Positions 53,115 through 61,963 of a DNA stretch of 64,000 bases are shown here, piece after piece. The DNA comes from an uncultured Spartobacteria bacterium (GTDB lineage Bacteria; Verrucomicrobiota; Verrucomicrobiia; Chthoniobacterales; Chthoniobacteraceae), in NCBI GenBank assembly GCA_903882875.1, contig CAIRYQ010000032.1:62001-126000 (forward strand). The letters are read 5' to 3'. The position numbers and the translations under genes are program-made. The first letter of the stretch is position 1, and each line of letters starts with the position of its first letter. The notes beneath the pieces were generated by a model. The model saw nothing but the letters and a program-made list of their open reading frames with translations, made no database searches and had not been told where the DNA came from.

Positions 53115-55712
53115 ATGGCGCAAACCCGCCGCGAAACACCCAACAACACCCTTCAGGAAGTCATCGGTCTCACGCTCCTCGTCGTGGGAGTGCTGCTGCT
53201 TCTTGCGCTCATCTCATACTCACCCGGCGATGTGCCGTCGTGGATGCGCAGCGCGCGCGTCGAGAAATCGGCGGCGAATTCGCACAACTACGTCGGTTCG
53301 CTCGGCGCGATCATGGCGTTCCTCAGCTACGCCGCGCTCGGCGCCGCGAGCTACCTGCTCGCCGCGGCGCTCATCGGCTATGGCGTGGTCACTTGCGTCG
53401 GGCGGCAGATCGGATTCTCCATGCGCCCGCTGTGGACGGCGGGCTTTGTCGTGAGCGGCGCGTGCCTCATCCACGTCCTCGGCTGGACGTTCATTGACCG
53501 GGCAAAATTGAATCTCTCAAGCGAGGGCGGTTTCATCGGCTCGTTCATCGGCGGGAAAATTTTTCACACCGTCTTCGGGCCTGCCTCGATCCTCGTGCTG
53601 CTGCTGATCTACGTCGTCTGCATTATCCTCATGACGGGCCTGCGCCCGGTCGCCGTCGCGCGCCAGCTTATCACGCTCCCGCGCACATGGCTCGACGCAC
53701 GACGCAAACGCTATCTCGAACGTGCCGGAGAGGAGCAGCGCATCGCGCTCGAGAAGAAAAAAATGGAGCGCGAGCAGCGCCGTGCGGAGAAGGACGCGGG
53801 CCGCCGCACCGACGAAGCACCGTCGCCCACGAAGCTCGAGCAGGCCGAGCTTCTGTCGCTTGATGCGGGCAAGGACGCCGAGCCGGAGCCGGAGCGTCCC
53901 GCGCCGAAGATTTTCGACGCCGCCGCACCGATGCCGCCTGCGGCAAAGAAGGAAAAGAAGAAGGAAAAAATCGAGCTGCTCCAGACGATCTCCAGCGAGA
54001 ATTACCGGCTCCCCGATTTTGATTTGCTCGACGCGGTGGATCACTCGACCCGAGTGGTGACCAGCCCGGACGAACTCCGCGCGGTGCAGAACCAGATCAT
54101 TGATACGCTCGCGGAATTCGGAATCACCGTGACGCCGGGCGACATCACGAAGGGGCCGACCATCACGCGCTACGAGGTGTATCCTGCGCGCGGCGTGCGT
54201 GTGGACAAAATCGCGACCTACGAGCGCGACATCGCGCGGGCGACGATGGCCGAGCGCATCAACATCCTCGCGCCGATTCCCGGCAAGGACACCGTGGGAA
54301 TCGAGATCGCGAATTCGCGCAAGCAGATGGTGACGCTGCGCGAGCTGCTCGAAGGCGAAGATTTTCAAAACGCGAAGGCGAAGATCCCGCTCGCGCTTGG
54401 CAAGGATGTGTATGGAAAGTCCATCATCGCGGATCTCGCCGCGATGCCGCATGGGCTCGTCGCCGGCACGACGGGATCGGGCAAGAGCGTGTGTATCAAT
54501 TCGATCATCGCGAGCATCCTCTACCGCTTCTCGCCGGAGGATCTGCGGCTCATCATGATCGACCCGAAGGTCGTCGAGATGCAGATGTACAACACGCTGC
54601 CGCACCTCGTCGTGCCCGTCGTCACCGATCCGAAAAAAGTGCTGCTCGCGCTGAAGTGGGCCGTGAACGAAATGGAAAAGAGGTACGCCATTTTTGCAAA
54701 ATGCGGCGTGCGCAACATGGCGAGCTTCAACACGCGCCCGAAGCCGAAATCACAGCGCGAACTCGACGAGATCGCGGACGCGAAAGCCGAGGCGAAGGCC
54801 GCCGCCGACCCGCGCACTCAGCCCCGCGCGGTGATTGACCCGAACGTCGAGCCGGAGACCGCCAGCAGCTCGGACATCCTCGGAAAAACATTCGGCGAAG
54901 AGCTGCCGCGCGAGGAGCCCGTGATGAACGGCGACTCCGAGCAGTACGGCACGCCGGACAGCGACCGCGAAACCGTCGGCGAGGAACTCAACCGCGCGGA
55001 GCAGGCGGAACTCGGCATCACCGTCGCGCGCGACGACGGCATCGTGGTGCCGGAGAAAATGCCGTTCATCGTCATCATCGTGGACGAGCTGGCCGACCTC
55101 ATGCAGACCGCGCCCGCGGACGTGGAAGGGCTCATCGCGCGCATCACGCAAAAGGCGCGTGCTGCGGGCATCCACATGCTCATCGCCACACAGACGCCGC
55201 GTGCGGACGTGATCACCGGCGTCATCAAGGCAAACGTCCCGTGCCGCATCGCGTTCCAGGTCGCGAGCCCGCTCGATTCGCGCGTCATCCTCGACGAGAA
55301 CGGCGCGGAGCGTCTGCTCGGCATGGGCGATCTTCTTTACCGCCCGCCTGGCACGTCGAAGCTCGTGCGCGCTCAGGGCGTGCTTGTCACCGACGAGGAA
55401 GTTCACCGCATCGTCGAGTTCGTGAGCAAGCAGGGCGCGCAGTGCTTCGAGGCGGAGATTCACCAGAAGCTCGAATCCGTCGGCATCGGCGACGAGGAGG
55501 ACGACGTGAGCGACGAGGACGAGGAACTCGTGATGCAGTGCCTCGAAGTGATGCAGCAGGAGGGCAAGGCCAGCACGTCGCTCTTCCAGCGCCGCCTGCG
55601 CCTCGGCTACACGCGCGCTGCACGCATCCTCGACATTCTCGAAGACCGCGGCTACGTCGGCCCTGGCGACGGGGCGAAGCCGCGCGAGATTTTACGCCAG
55701 CCGGACCTCTGA
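53115..55712 (+). CDS. ftsK: DNA translocase FtsK
   Basis: The 865-residue protein starts at ATG 53115 (MAQTRRETPNN). It has four N-terminal membrane segments, a charged linker with a Lys/Arg/Glu coiled part (residues about 210-290), the translocase motor with Walker A GTTGSGKS (451-458) and Walker B IIVDELADLM (about 654-663), and a winged-helix gamma domain at the end (SLFQRRLRLGYTRAARILD). Between the arginine-rich F538 and Walker B there are about 118 residues, much longer than the usual 45. The insertion is acidic. FtsK clears the chromosome dimer at division. The next gene starts 4 bases later. Confidence 0.93.
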   Translation: MAQTRRETPNNTLQEVIGLTLLVVGVLLLLALISYSPGDVPSWMRSARVEKSAANSHNYVGSLGAIMAFLSYAALGAASYLLAAALIGYGVVTCVGRQIGFSMRPLWTAGFVVSGACLIHVLGWTFIDRAKLNLSSEGGFIGSFIGGKIFHTVFGPASILVLLLIYVVCIILMTGLRPVAVARQLITLPRTWLDARRKRYLERAGEEQRIALEKKKMEREQRRAEKDAGRRTDEAPSPTKLEQAELLSLDAGKDAEPEPERPAPKIFDAAAPMPPAAKKEKKKEKIELLQTISSENYRLPDFDLLDAVDHSTRVVTSPDELRAVQNQIIDTLAEFGITVTPGDITKGPTITRYEVYPARGVRVDKIATYERDIARATMAERINILAPIPGKDTVGIEIANSRKQMVTLRELLEGEDFQNAKAKIPLALGKDVYGKSIIADLAAMPHGLVAGTTGSGKSVCINSIIASILYRFSPEDLRLIMIDPKVVEMQMYNTLPHLVVPVVTDPKKVLLALKWAVNEMEKRYAIFAKCGVRNMASFNTRPKPKSQRELDEIADAKAEAKAAADPRTQPRAVIDPNVEPETASSSDILGKTFGEELPREEPVMNGDSEQYGTPDSDRETVGEELNRAEQAELGITVARDDGIVVPEKMPFIVIIVDELADLMQTAPADVEGLIARITQKARAAGIHMLIATQTPRADVITGVIKANVPCRIAFQVASPLDSRVILDENGAERLLGMGDLLYRPPGTSKLVRAQGVLVTDEEVHRIVEFVSKQGAQCFEAEIHQKLESVGIGDEEDDVSDEDEELVMQCLEVMQQEGKASTSLFQRRLRLGYTRAARILDILEDRGYVGPGDGAKPREILRQPDL

Positions 55713-55716
55713 AAAA

Positions 55717-56766
55717 ATGGATCACGATTTTGGAAAGCATCTGCAAAAAGCGCGCACGGACCGCGGGCTGAGCATCGAGCAGGCGGCCGCGGCGGTCCGC
55801 ATCCGCTCGACTTTCCTGCGCTCGCTCGAAGCCGGCGATCTCACGAAATTTCCGAATGCGGCTTACGCAAAAAGTTTCCTGCTCATGTACGGGCGCTTCC
55901 TCGGCGTGGATGTGAAATCGGTCGCCGTGCAGATTGACACGACGACGCAGATGAAGGTCGAGGGCTACCAGTACCTCACGAACCGCGCAGCCGCGCAGCC
56001 GAAGGCGAAGCCCGAACCGGAGCTGACCTTCAGCGCCGCGCCTGAGCCGAAATCCTCCGGCTCGTGGCTGCCGTTGCTCGTGCTCGCCGGGACGCTGGTC
56101 CTTGCGCTCATCGCATTTGTGGTCTGGCAAAACATGAACCGCCTGAGCGACGCGCCGCAGCCCGCGCCCGCAAAAAACACGCCGGTGCCGAGCGTGCCCG
56201 CCGCGGTCGAGCCGATTACGAAAGTATCCGCGCCCGCATCCGAGGCGCCGTCGCCGGCCGTGCAGCCTCCGCAGCCTTCTGTGCCGCCGCCCGAACCCGA
56301 GGTGCCGCCGCGTCCGAAGATCATCTCGATGCCTGAGACCGCACCGGGGGCGCCGGGTGAAATCCCGCGCGCGCGCCCGATTTCGCCCGTGGCGAAAATC
56401 GCATCGTCAGATTCCGAGATGCTCGCAGATCTCGGCCCGGCGAAGCCGCGCATCATCACGCCGGGCAACGCCGCAACGCCACAAGTCGCGCCGCCCGTCC
56501 CGCCGACGATCACCGATGACGCAGGCGGCGCGCTCGCCGCGGATCCAAACACGATCATCCTGGAGCCGAAGCGCAAGACCTGGGTGATCATCCGCGCCGG
56601 CCCCGGCGGACAGACGCTGTTCGAGGATTACCTTTATCCCGCCGCAAAACCGATGCGGCTGCCGAAGGGCCGCTACTTCATCGAGCTGCGCGACGCCGAA
56701 GCCGTGGAGATCTCGCGCGACGGCAAACCCGTCGGCTACTCGTCACCCGGCGTGCTGCTCGACTGA
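55717..56766 (+). CDS. RodZ-like cytoskeletal helix-turn-helix protein
   Basis: The 349-residue protein has an N-terminal helix-turn-helix of the HTH_25/RodZ type (GKHLQKARTDRGLSIEQAAA, then TFLRSLEAGDLTKFPNAAYA), one membrane segment (about 117-138, WLPLLVLAGTLVLALIAFVV), a Pro/Ala-rich periplasmic linker, and a small C-terminal beta-domain (TWVIIRAGPGGQTLFEDYLY). This is the RodZ architecture, which links MreB to the cell-wall machinery. It is 4 bases after ftsK, so they share a transcript. Confidence 0.85.
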   Translation: MDHDFGKHLQKARTDRGLSIEQAAAAVRIRSTFLRSLEAGDLTKFPNAAYAKSFLLMYGRFLGVDVKSVAVQIDTTTQMKVEGYQYLTNRAAAQPKAKPEPELTFSAAPEPKSSGSWLPLLVLAGTLVLALIAFVVWQNMNRLSDAPQPAPAKNTPVPSVPAAVEPITKVSAPASEAPSPAVQPPQPSVPPPEPEVPPRPKIISMPETAPGAPGEIPRARPISPVAKIASSDSEMLADLGPAKPRIITPGNAATPQVAPPVPPTITDDAGGALAADPNTIILEPKRKTWVIIRAGPGGQTLFEDYLYPAAKPMRLPKGRYFIELRDAEAVEISRDGKPVGYSSPGVLLD

Positions 56767-56798
56767 TGCCTCCGCGTCACTGCGGTGGCGCTCGCCTT

Positions 56799-57026
56799 TC
56801 ACTGCTGCCGCGACCAGAACGGGCGGTAGAAGAATTCCTTGTCCTCGTTGGAGACGGACGGGAGGATCCAGTTTGAGCGGAAGACCTCGCGGTCCGCACG
56901 CTCGTCGTAGGTTTCCCAGCGGCGGCGCGCGGCGATCTCGTCCTTCGACGCGCATCCCGAAAATGTGAGCGCCAGCGCGAGGGATGCGAGCGCGGCGTTC
57001 AGCGGACGGAAGGATTTCGGGGTCAT
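56799..57026 (-). CDS. small lipoprotein, unknown
   Basis: The 75-residue protein has a lipoprotein signal (LASLALALTFSGC, lipobox FSGC) and a charged mature part of about 50 residues (KDEIAARRRWETYDERADRE, ending in FFYRPFWSRQQ). It has no recognisable domain. It lies convergent to the RodZ-like gene and divergent from the outer-membrane barrel gene. The aromatic C-terminus is unusual for such a small lipoprotein. Confidence 0.7.
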   Translation of the reverse strand: MTPKSFRPLNAALASLALALTFSGCASKDEIAARRRWETYDERADREVFRSNWILPSVSNEDKEFFYRPFWSRQQ

Positions 57027-57050
57027 GCGCGGGCGAAGATGGCAGCAAAC

Positions 57051-57088
57051 AAAAATGCGTCATGCGCAAATTTTCGCCGCGCATTTTT
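57051..57088. promoter_or_regulatory. A/T-flanked inverted repeat in a divergent promoter region
   Basis: AAAAATGCG (57051-57059) and CGCATTTTT (57080-57088) form a perfect 9-bp inverted repeat with a 20-base spacer, 24 bases upstream of the small lipoprotein start and 94 bases upstream of the barrel gene. It has the A-tract/T-tract layout of a bidirectional terminator or attenuator. Confidence 0.4.
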
Positions 57089-57182
57089 CTCAACGGTGCT
57101 TTTTCCGGGCGACAAGATCGGTGTGGCACCGGCCAAGGAGTGTGGAGCGCACGCACCGCACGGGAGTTATCCGGTATCTGTC

Positions 57183-58058
57183 ATGAAAAACCACCACACC
57201 ACCACACTGCTCTGCGCCGCATCGCTGCTCGCGACCGCCGCGCTCACATTCGGCGGTACGCCGATCACTGCGAATAAGGAAACCAAGCCGGTTGCCGACG
57301 AGGACACCGTTGTGCATCCCGTCACGTCGCCGTATTTCGCGGAGGATTCGTTTATCACGAGCGACATCCGTCCGGTGTTCGTCTATCACAATCTGCCGGG
57401 CAATTTTCTCGGCGGCGGCCAGGCCAGCGTGACCGCGGTGCAAGTGCGCCTGAAGCTCACCGACAGCCTCCAGTTCGTCGCCTACAAGGACGGCTGGCTG
57501 GATGTGTCCACGCGCGGCTTCGGCGGGCGCGGCTGGAACGACATCGCCGCGGGCATCAAGTGGGCGTTCTATCGCAACGATGCAGCGCAGTTTCATGCCG
57601 CCGTCGGCCTCGGCTACGAGTTCGCATCCGGCGACCGCAGCGTGCTCCAGCGCGACGACGAACTGCGCGCGTGGCTCTCGGTGAACAAGGGCTTCGGCAA
57701 GCTTCACCTCGGCGCGACGCTGAACTACTCGTGGTCCATGGGCAATGGTGGCAGCCTGCTCGGCGACTCCGACTGGCTGAGCTGGCACGTCCACGCCGAC
57801 TACCAGGTCAACAAATGGTTCAGCCCACTCGTCGAGGTGAACGGCTACCACACCACGCGCGGATCGGGAGTTCCGTTCAGCGTGGCGGATGTGGCGAACA
57901 TCAGCAACAGCGGCAGCCCTACGGTCTCCGCGGCGGTCGGCTTCGAGGTGCGTCCGTTGAAAAAGGTCGCGCTGCGTGCAGCGTTTGAATTCCCGCTCAC
58001 TCACGACCGGGACGTCTACGGCAACCGCATGACGTTCTCGTCCGTGATCAAGTTCTAG
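57183..58058 (+). CDS. probable outer-membrane beta-barrel protein
   Basis: The 291-residue protein starts at ATG 57183 with a signal peptide (MKNHHTTTLLCAASLLATAA). The mature part alternates short amphipathic strands with polar turns (for example VTAVQVRLKLTDSLQFVAYK, FHAAVGLGYEFASGDRS, KLHLGATLNYSWSMG) and ends in the aromatic motif SSVIKF that BamA recognises. About twelve strands are likely. I cannot name the substrate. A strong terminator follows. Confidence 0.8.
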   Translation: MKNHHTTTLLCAASLLATAALTFGGTPITANKETKPVADEDTVVHPVTSPYFAEDSFITSDIRPVFVYHNLPGNFLGGGQASVTAVQVRLKLTDSLQFVAYKDGWLDVSTRGFGGRGWNDIAAGIKWAFYRNDAAQFHAAVGLGYEFASGDRSVLQRDDELRAWLSVNKGFGKLHLGATLNYSWSMGNGGSLLGDSDWLSWHVHADYQVNKWFSPLVEVNGYHTTRGSGVPFSVADVANISNSGSPTVSAAVGFEVRPLKKVALRAAFEFPLTHDRDVYGNRMTFSSVIKF

Positions 58059-58082
58059 CAGCCCCGGAACTCGCTGGAACTG

Positions 58083-58123
58083 CAGGCCGTCCGTTGTCGT
58101 TGGCGGGCGGCCTGTCTGTTTTT
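58083..58123 (+). terminator. factor-independent terminator after the barrel gene
   Basis: An 11-bp stem (CAGGCCGTCCG 58083-58093 and CGGGCGGCCTG 58104-58114, one G-T wobble) with a 10-base loop is followed by TCTGTTTTT. It lies 25 bases after the barrel stop and is the clearest terminator in the window. Confidence 0.88.
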
Positions 58124-58185
58124 GGAAATGGATGCGGGGAAAATCGTTTGGCCATCGCGCTGCGCAGACGCGATGCTGCGCACCG

Positions 58186-59328
58186 ATGACTTACCTCGAC
58201 CACAACGCCACGACTCCGCTCGCGCCCGAGGCGCTGGAGGCGATGCGTCCGTACTTGGAGAGGTTCCACGGTAACCCGTCGTCCATCCACGCCGCGGGCC
58301 GCGAGACGCGTGCGGCGCTGGATGATTCGCGCGACCGGCTCGCGGCGCTGCTGCGCTGCAAGGCGCACGAGATCATCTTCACCGGCGGCGGCACCGAGGC
58401 GGACAACCTCGCGCTGCTCGGCATCGCACGCGGGCACTCGGCGCGCGGGAAGCATCTCATCACCTGCGCGACCGAGCACCACGCGGTGCTGCATCCGCTC
58501 GAGCACTTGCAAAAGCGCGAGGGCTTCCGGCTCACGGTGCTCGGCGTGGATTCGCGCGGGCTGCTCGATCCCACGGACGTGCGCCGCGCGCTCACGAGCG
58601 AGACGATGCTCGTTTCCGTGATGACGGCGAACAACGAGACTGGCATCCGCCAGCCCGTCGCGGAGATCGCCGCGCTGTGCCGCGCGCACGGCGTGCTTTT
58701 TCACACGGATGCGATCCAGACCTTCGGCAAGGAGCCTCTGCCCTCCGACGCCGATGCACTCTCGCTCGCGGCGCACAAATTTTACGGCCCAAAAGGCGCG
58801 GGCGTGCTCGTCCTGCGCGGCGGGGTTTCCGTCGAACGGATCACATTCGGCGGCAGCCACGAAAGCGATCGCAGGCCGGGGACGGAGAATGTCGCGGCGA
58901 TCGTCGGCATGACGCGTGCAGCAGAAATCGCGGCGGCGAGCGCAGAGGCCGAGGGCGTGCGGCTCGCACCGTTCCGCGAGAAATTGTGGGAAGGAATCCG
59001 CGCGGCATTTCCAGCGGCCGTGCGCAACAGCGACCCCGCGCTCTCGCTCGCAAACACGCTGAACGTAAGTTTCCCCGGCCTCGACGGTGAGAGCCTGCTG
59101 ATCAATCTCGATCTCGCGGGCATCTGCGCATCGAGCGGCTCGGCGTGCATGGTCGGCAGTATCCAGCCGTCGCACGTCCTGCTCGCGATGGGCGTGCCGC
59201 GCGAGACCGCGCAGGCGACCGTGCGCTTCTCGCTGGGCAAGGGGACTACGGCGGAGGAAATCGCCGAAGCCGTCCGGCGCATCGGCGCAATCTTCGCGCG
59301 CCTGCGGGAAGCCGGAGTCGCTGCCTGA
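58186..59328 (+). CDS. cysteine desulfurase (NifS/IscS-like)
   Basis: The 380-residue PLP enzyme starts at ATG 58186 (MTYLDHNATTPLAPEALEAM). The PLP lysine lies in SLAAHKFYGPKG (Lys198), and the catalytic cysteine in SSGSACMVGS (Cys321). The cysteine sits in the long-loop group I type motif, as in IscS/NifS. It releases sulfur from cysteine for Fe-S and thio-nucleoside synthesis. No iscU or nifU is adjacent. It could serve the SufT-linked pathway or tRNA thiolation. Confidence 0.92.
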   Translation: MTYLDHNATTPLAPEALEAMRPYLERFHGNPSSIHAAGRETRAALDDSRDRLAALLRCKAHEIIFTGGGTEADNLALLGIARGHSARGKHLITCATEHHAVLHPLEHLQKREGFRLTVLGVDSRGLLDPTDVRRALTSETMLVSVMTANNETGIRQPVAEIAALCRAHGVLFHTDAIQTFGKEPLPSDADALSLAAHKFYGPKGAGVLVLRGGVSVERITFGGSHESDRRPGTENVAAIVGMTRAAEIAAASAEAEGVRLAPFREKLWEGIRAAFPAAVRNSDPALSLANTLNVSFPGLDGESLLINLDLAGICASSGSACMVGSIQPSHVLLAMGVPRETAQATVRFSLGKGTTAEEIAEAVRRIGAIFARLREAGVAA

Positions 59329-59335
59329 TCCGCGC

Positions 59336-60097
59336 CTACTTCGTCGGCGAGAAATCCGTCGCCTTCAAAAACTCCGACTTCACGCCATCGGCCACGGTGA
59401 GCGATCCGCCCGCGTCCTTCTCGCTCGCGTCCCTAGCCGCGACCCAGACCGGATCGTTGCGGAACGCCGTGAACGATGCCTTCGCAGCGTCGGCACTCGT
59501 GTGCGCGAGGAAATACACGAGCGTATTGTCCGCGTTCTTCTGATCGGCCATCGGGATCCAGTAGAAGAGATTCGTCATGCCGTGCTTTTGAAAAAGCGCG
59601 ACGGTGTGATCGCGGAAGCGCGCCTGCAGCCGGCCGAGATTGCCGGGCGTCGTCGTGTAGGTGCGCAGTTCAAACACGCGCGGCGCGGCAGCGGACGGCT
59701 GAATCGCGGGCGAGAAATCCGTCGCGTTCAGGAACACCGACTCCACTTTCGTGAGCAGCTTCCCATTTGCCTCCGAGGCCTTGGCCGCGCTCTGCCAGTC
59801 GGGATCCGCGCGGAATTCCTTCCACGATTGCGCGGAAGCCTCGCGGCTCGGGAATGCGATCACATACACGAGCTTGTTGTCCGTGTTTTCGATCGGCACC
59901 CAGTAGCCGACGTTCGTGATGCCGTGCTTTTCAAAAAGCTTCACCGTGTGGTCGCGGAAGCGCGCGAGCAGGTCGTCGAGCTTGCCCGGCGCGGCGTAGT
60001 ACGTGCGCATCTCAAAGCAGCGCGTGTCCTTTTCGGCGGCGATGGCGGGGAGTGCGGCGGCGAGCATGGTGGAAACGAGGAGGGTGCGGAGGATCAT
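59336..60097 (-). CDS. secreted double-NIPSNAP protein
   Basis: The 253-residue protein has a signal peptide (MILRTLLVSTMLAAALPAIA) and two NIPSNAP ferredoxin-like domains in tandem (CFEMRTYYAAPGKLDDLLAR and VFELRTYTTTPGNLGRLQAR, each followed by FRDHTV and a KHGxTN turn). NIPSNAP proteins are widely conserved with little known function. The gene is convergent with the cysteine desulfurase (8 bases between stops). Confidence 0.88.
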   Translation of the reverse strand: MILRTLLVSTMLAAALPAIAAEKDTRCFEMRTYYAAPGKLDDLLARFRDHTVKLFEKHGITNVGYWVPIENTDNKLVYVIAFPSREASAQSWKEFRADPDWQSAAKASEANGKLLTKVESVFLNATDFSPAIQPSAAAPRVFELRTYTTTPGNLGRLQARFRDHTVALFQKHGMTNLFYWIPMADQKNADNTLVYFLAHTSADAAKASFTAFRNDPVWVAARDASEKDAGGSLTVADGVKSEFLKATDFSPTK

Positions 60098-60244
60098 GGT
60101 GCGGTTTAACAATGCGATGCGCGGCTTGTCCATCGCAGTGTTCGGCGGTCAGGAGCCGATGAACTCGCAGGATTTTCGCAGGACTGGAATTTTGCCGCGC
60201 GGACTTTTCCGCATGACCGCACACGGCGTTTCATTCAAAGGAAC

Positions 60245-61948
60245 ATGATGCCCTTTCCAAATCTCCCGATCGCAGCAGGCTTCGGCCGCGCCGCGCCGGA
60301 GATTATTTTCTATGGCGTCGGCATCGCGGCATTCGTTGCGCTCGCGTTCTTCGCGCCGCACCGCGGAGCGCGGTTTCTGCGCACGATCGAGCGTGTGCTC
60401 GCCTGCATCGCACACCACCGCGCGCTTGCGGTCACCCTCGCGGGGGTGACCGCATTTTGCATTGTCGCGGCGATGACCGCGATCGTCGGCGTGCCGCTGC
60501 CAAAGGTGGACGACGAGTTCAGCTATCTGCTCTCGGCGGACACGTTCACGCACGGGCGGCTCGCGAATCCGCCGCATGCGATGTGGGAGCACTTCGAGAC
60601 ATTTCACGTCCTGCAGCAGCCGACGTATGCGTCGAAATATCCGCCCGGCCAGGGCCTCGTGCTTGCGCTCGGAACACTTCTCGGGCACCCGATCGTCGGC
60701 GTGTGGCTCGGTGCGGCGTTTGCGTGCGCGGCGGTGACGTGGATGCTCATGGCGTGGATGCGTCCGCGTTGGGCGCTGCTTGGCGGATTGCTCGCGGCGG
60801 TGCATCCCGAAGTGCTCATGTGGAGCCAGAGGTATTGGGGCGGCTGCCTCGCGCTCGCGGGCGGTGCGCTCGCCATCGGCGGATTTCGTCGCGTGATGAA
60901 AATGCCGCGTGTCGGAGACGCATTGCTCATGGCGCTCGGTGGCGCGATCCTGATCTACACGCGCCCGTACGAAGGCGGCGTACTCACACTGCTGCTCGGC
61001 ACGGCGCTGCTCGTGGCTGCATTCCGGAAAAAGATCGCGCTGCGTGACCTCGTGCTGCGTGTGGTGATTCCGTGCGCGGCGGTGCTGTGCGTCGCGGCGG
61101 CATGGTTGGGATTTTACAACTCCCGCGTCACCGGCAGCGCGTTGAAGATGCCTTACCAGATTCACACGGCGCAGTACATGGCCGCGCCGATTTTCATCTG
61201 GCAGACCGCGCCACCGCTCCCCGTGTATCATCATGCCGACATGCGCGATTTCCACACGGGCTGGGAATTCCGCGGCTACTCGAAGCAGCGCTCGCCCGCG
61301 GGTCTCGCGACCGGGATCATCGAGCGCATGTGGCGGCTCATTCGTGGCGAGATGCGGATTTGGTTCCTCTCGATCTCGCTCGTCGCGCTGCCGTTTGCGC
61401 TGCGGCGCGACGGCTGGATGCGCTTCACGCTCGTGCTCACGCTCGTGTTCTTCGCCGCGCTGATGCTCGTGAACTGGACGTTCTTTCACTACGCCGCGCC
61501 GGTGTTCGGCCTGTTCTTTTTCTCCGCCGTGCAGTGCATGAGGCATCTGCGCACATGGCGCTGGCGCGGCAGGCCGGTGGGACTTTTCCTAGCACGCGGC
61601 TCGGTGCTGCTGTGCGCGCTGTCGGTATTCGCGACGGGACGTGAAGTCGCGGCTCAGTTCCCCGACGGCTGGTGGATTCAGCGGCGGGAGATCAGCGAGC
61701 AGCTTCATCGCGAGGGCGGGAAGCATCTCGTAATCATCCGTTACGCGCCGGGCATCGCCAACACGCCGACCTTCGGCTACCGCGACTGGACGCGGAACGA
61801 TGCGGACATTGACGCCCAGGAAATCGTATGGGCACGCGACATGGACGCGGAGCACAACGCGCGGCTGCTCGAATACTACAAGGCCCGCCGCGCGTGGACG
61901 CTCGACGTGGACACGCACGGCGTGAAGCTGCTCCCGCTTCCGCGCTGA
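60245..61948 (+). CDS. GT-C-type membrane glycosyltransferase, unknown donor
   Basis: The 567-residue protein has about ten membrane segments and a first extracytoplasmic loop with VDDEFSYLLSADTFTHG, where the DDE motif is the DXD-like catalytic site of GT-C enzymes that use lipid-phosphate sugars. The C-terminal soluble part (residues about 470-567, WWIQRREISEQLHREGGKHL) is small. It resembles the ArnT/PMT branch. Two ATG codons (60245, 60248) are next to each other. The GT9 gene begins 15 bases after the stop; the pair is likely part of a glycan-assembly operon. Confidence 0.78.
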   Translation: MMPFPNLPIAAGFGRAAPEIIFYGVGIAAFVALAFFAPHRGARFLRTIERVLACIAHHRALAVTLAGVTAFCIVAAMTAIVGVPLPKVDDEFSYLLSADTFTHGRLANPPHAMWEHFETFHVLQQPTYASKYPPGQGLVLALGTLLGHPIVGVWLGAAFACAAVTWMLMAWMRPRWALLGGLLAAVHPEVLMWSQRYWGGCLALAGGALAIGGFRRVMKMPRVGDALLMALGGAILIYTRPYEGGVLTLLLGTALLVAAFRKKIALRDLVLRVVIPCAAVLCVAAAWLGFYNSRVTGSALKMPYQIHTAQYMAAPIFIWQTAPPLPVYHHADMRDFHTGWEFRGYSKQRSPAGLATGIIERMWRLIRGEMRIWFLSISLVALPFALRRDGWMRFTLVLTLVFFAALMLVNWTFFHYAAPVFGLFFFSAVQCMRHLRTWRWRGRPVGLFLARGSVLLCALSVFATGREVAAQFPDGWWIQRREISEQLHREGGKHLVIIRYAPGIANTPTFGYRDWTRNDADIDAQEIVWARDMDAEHNARLLEYYKARRAWTLDVDTHGVKLLPLPR

Positions 61949-61963
61949 CGCGGATTTTCCCCG

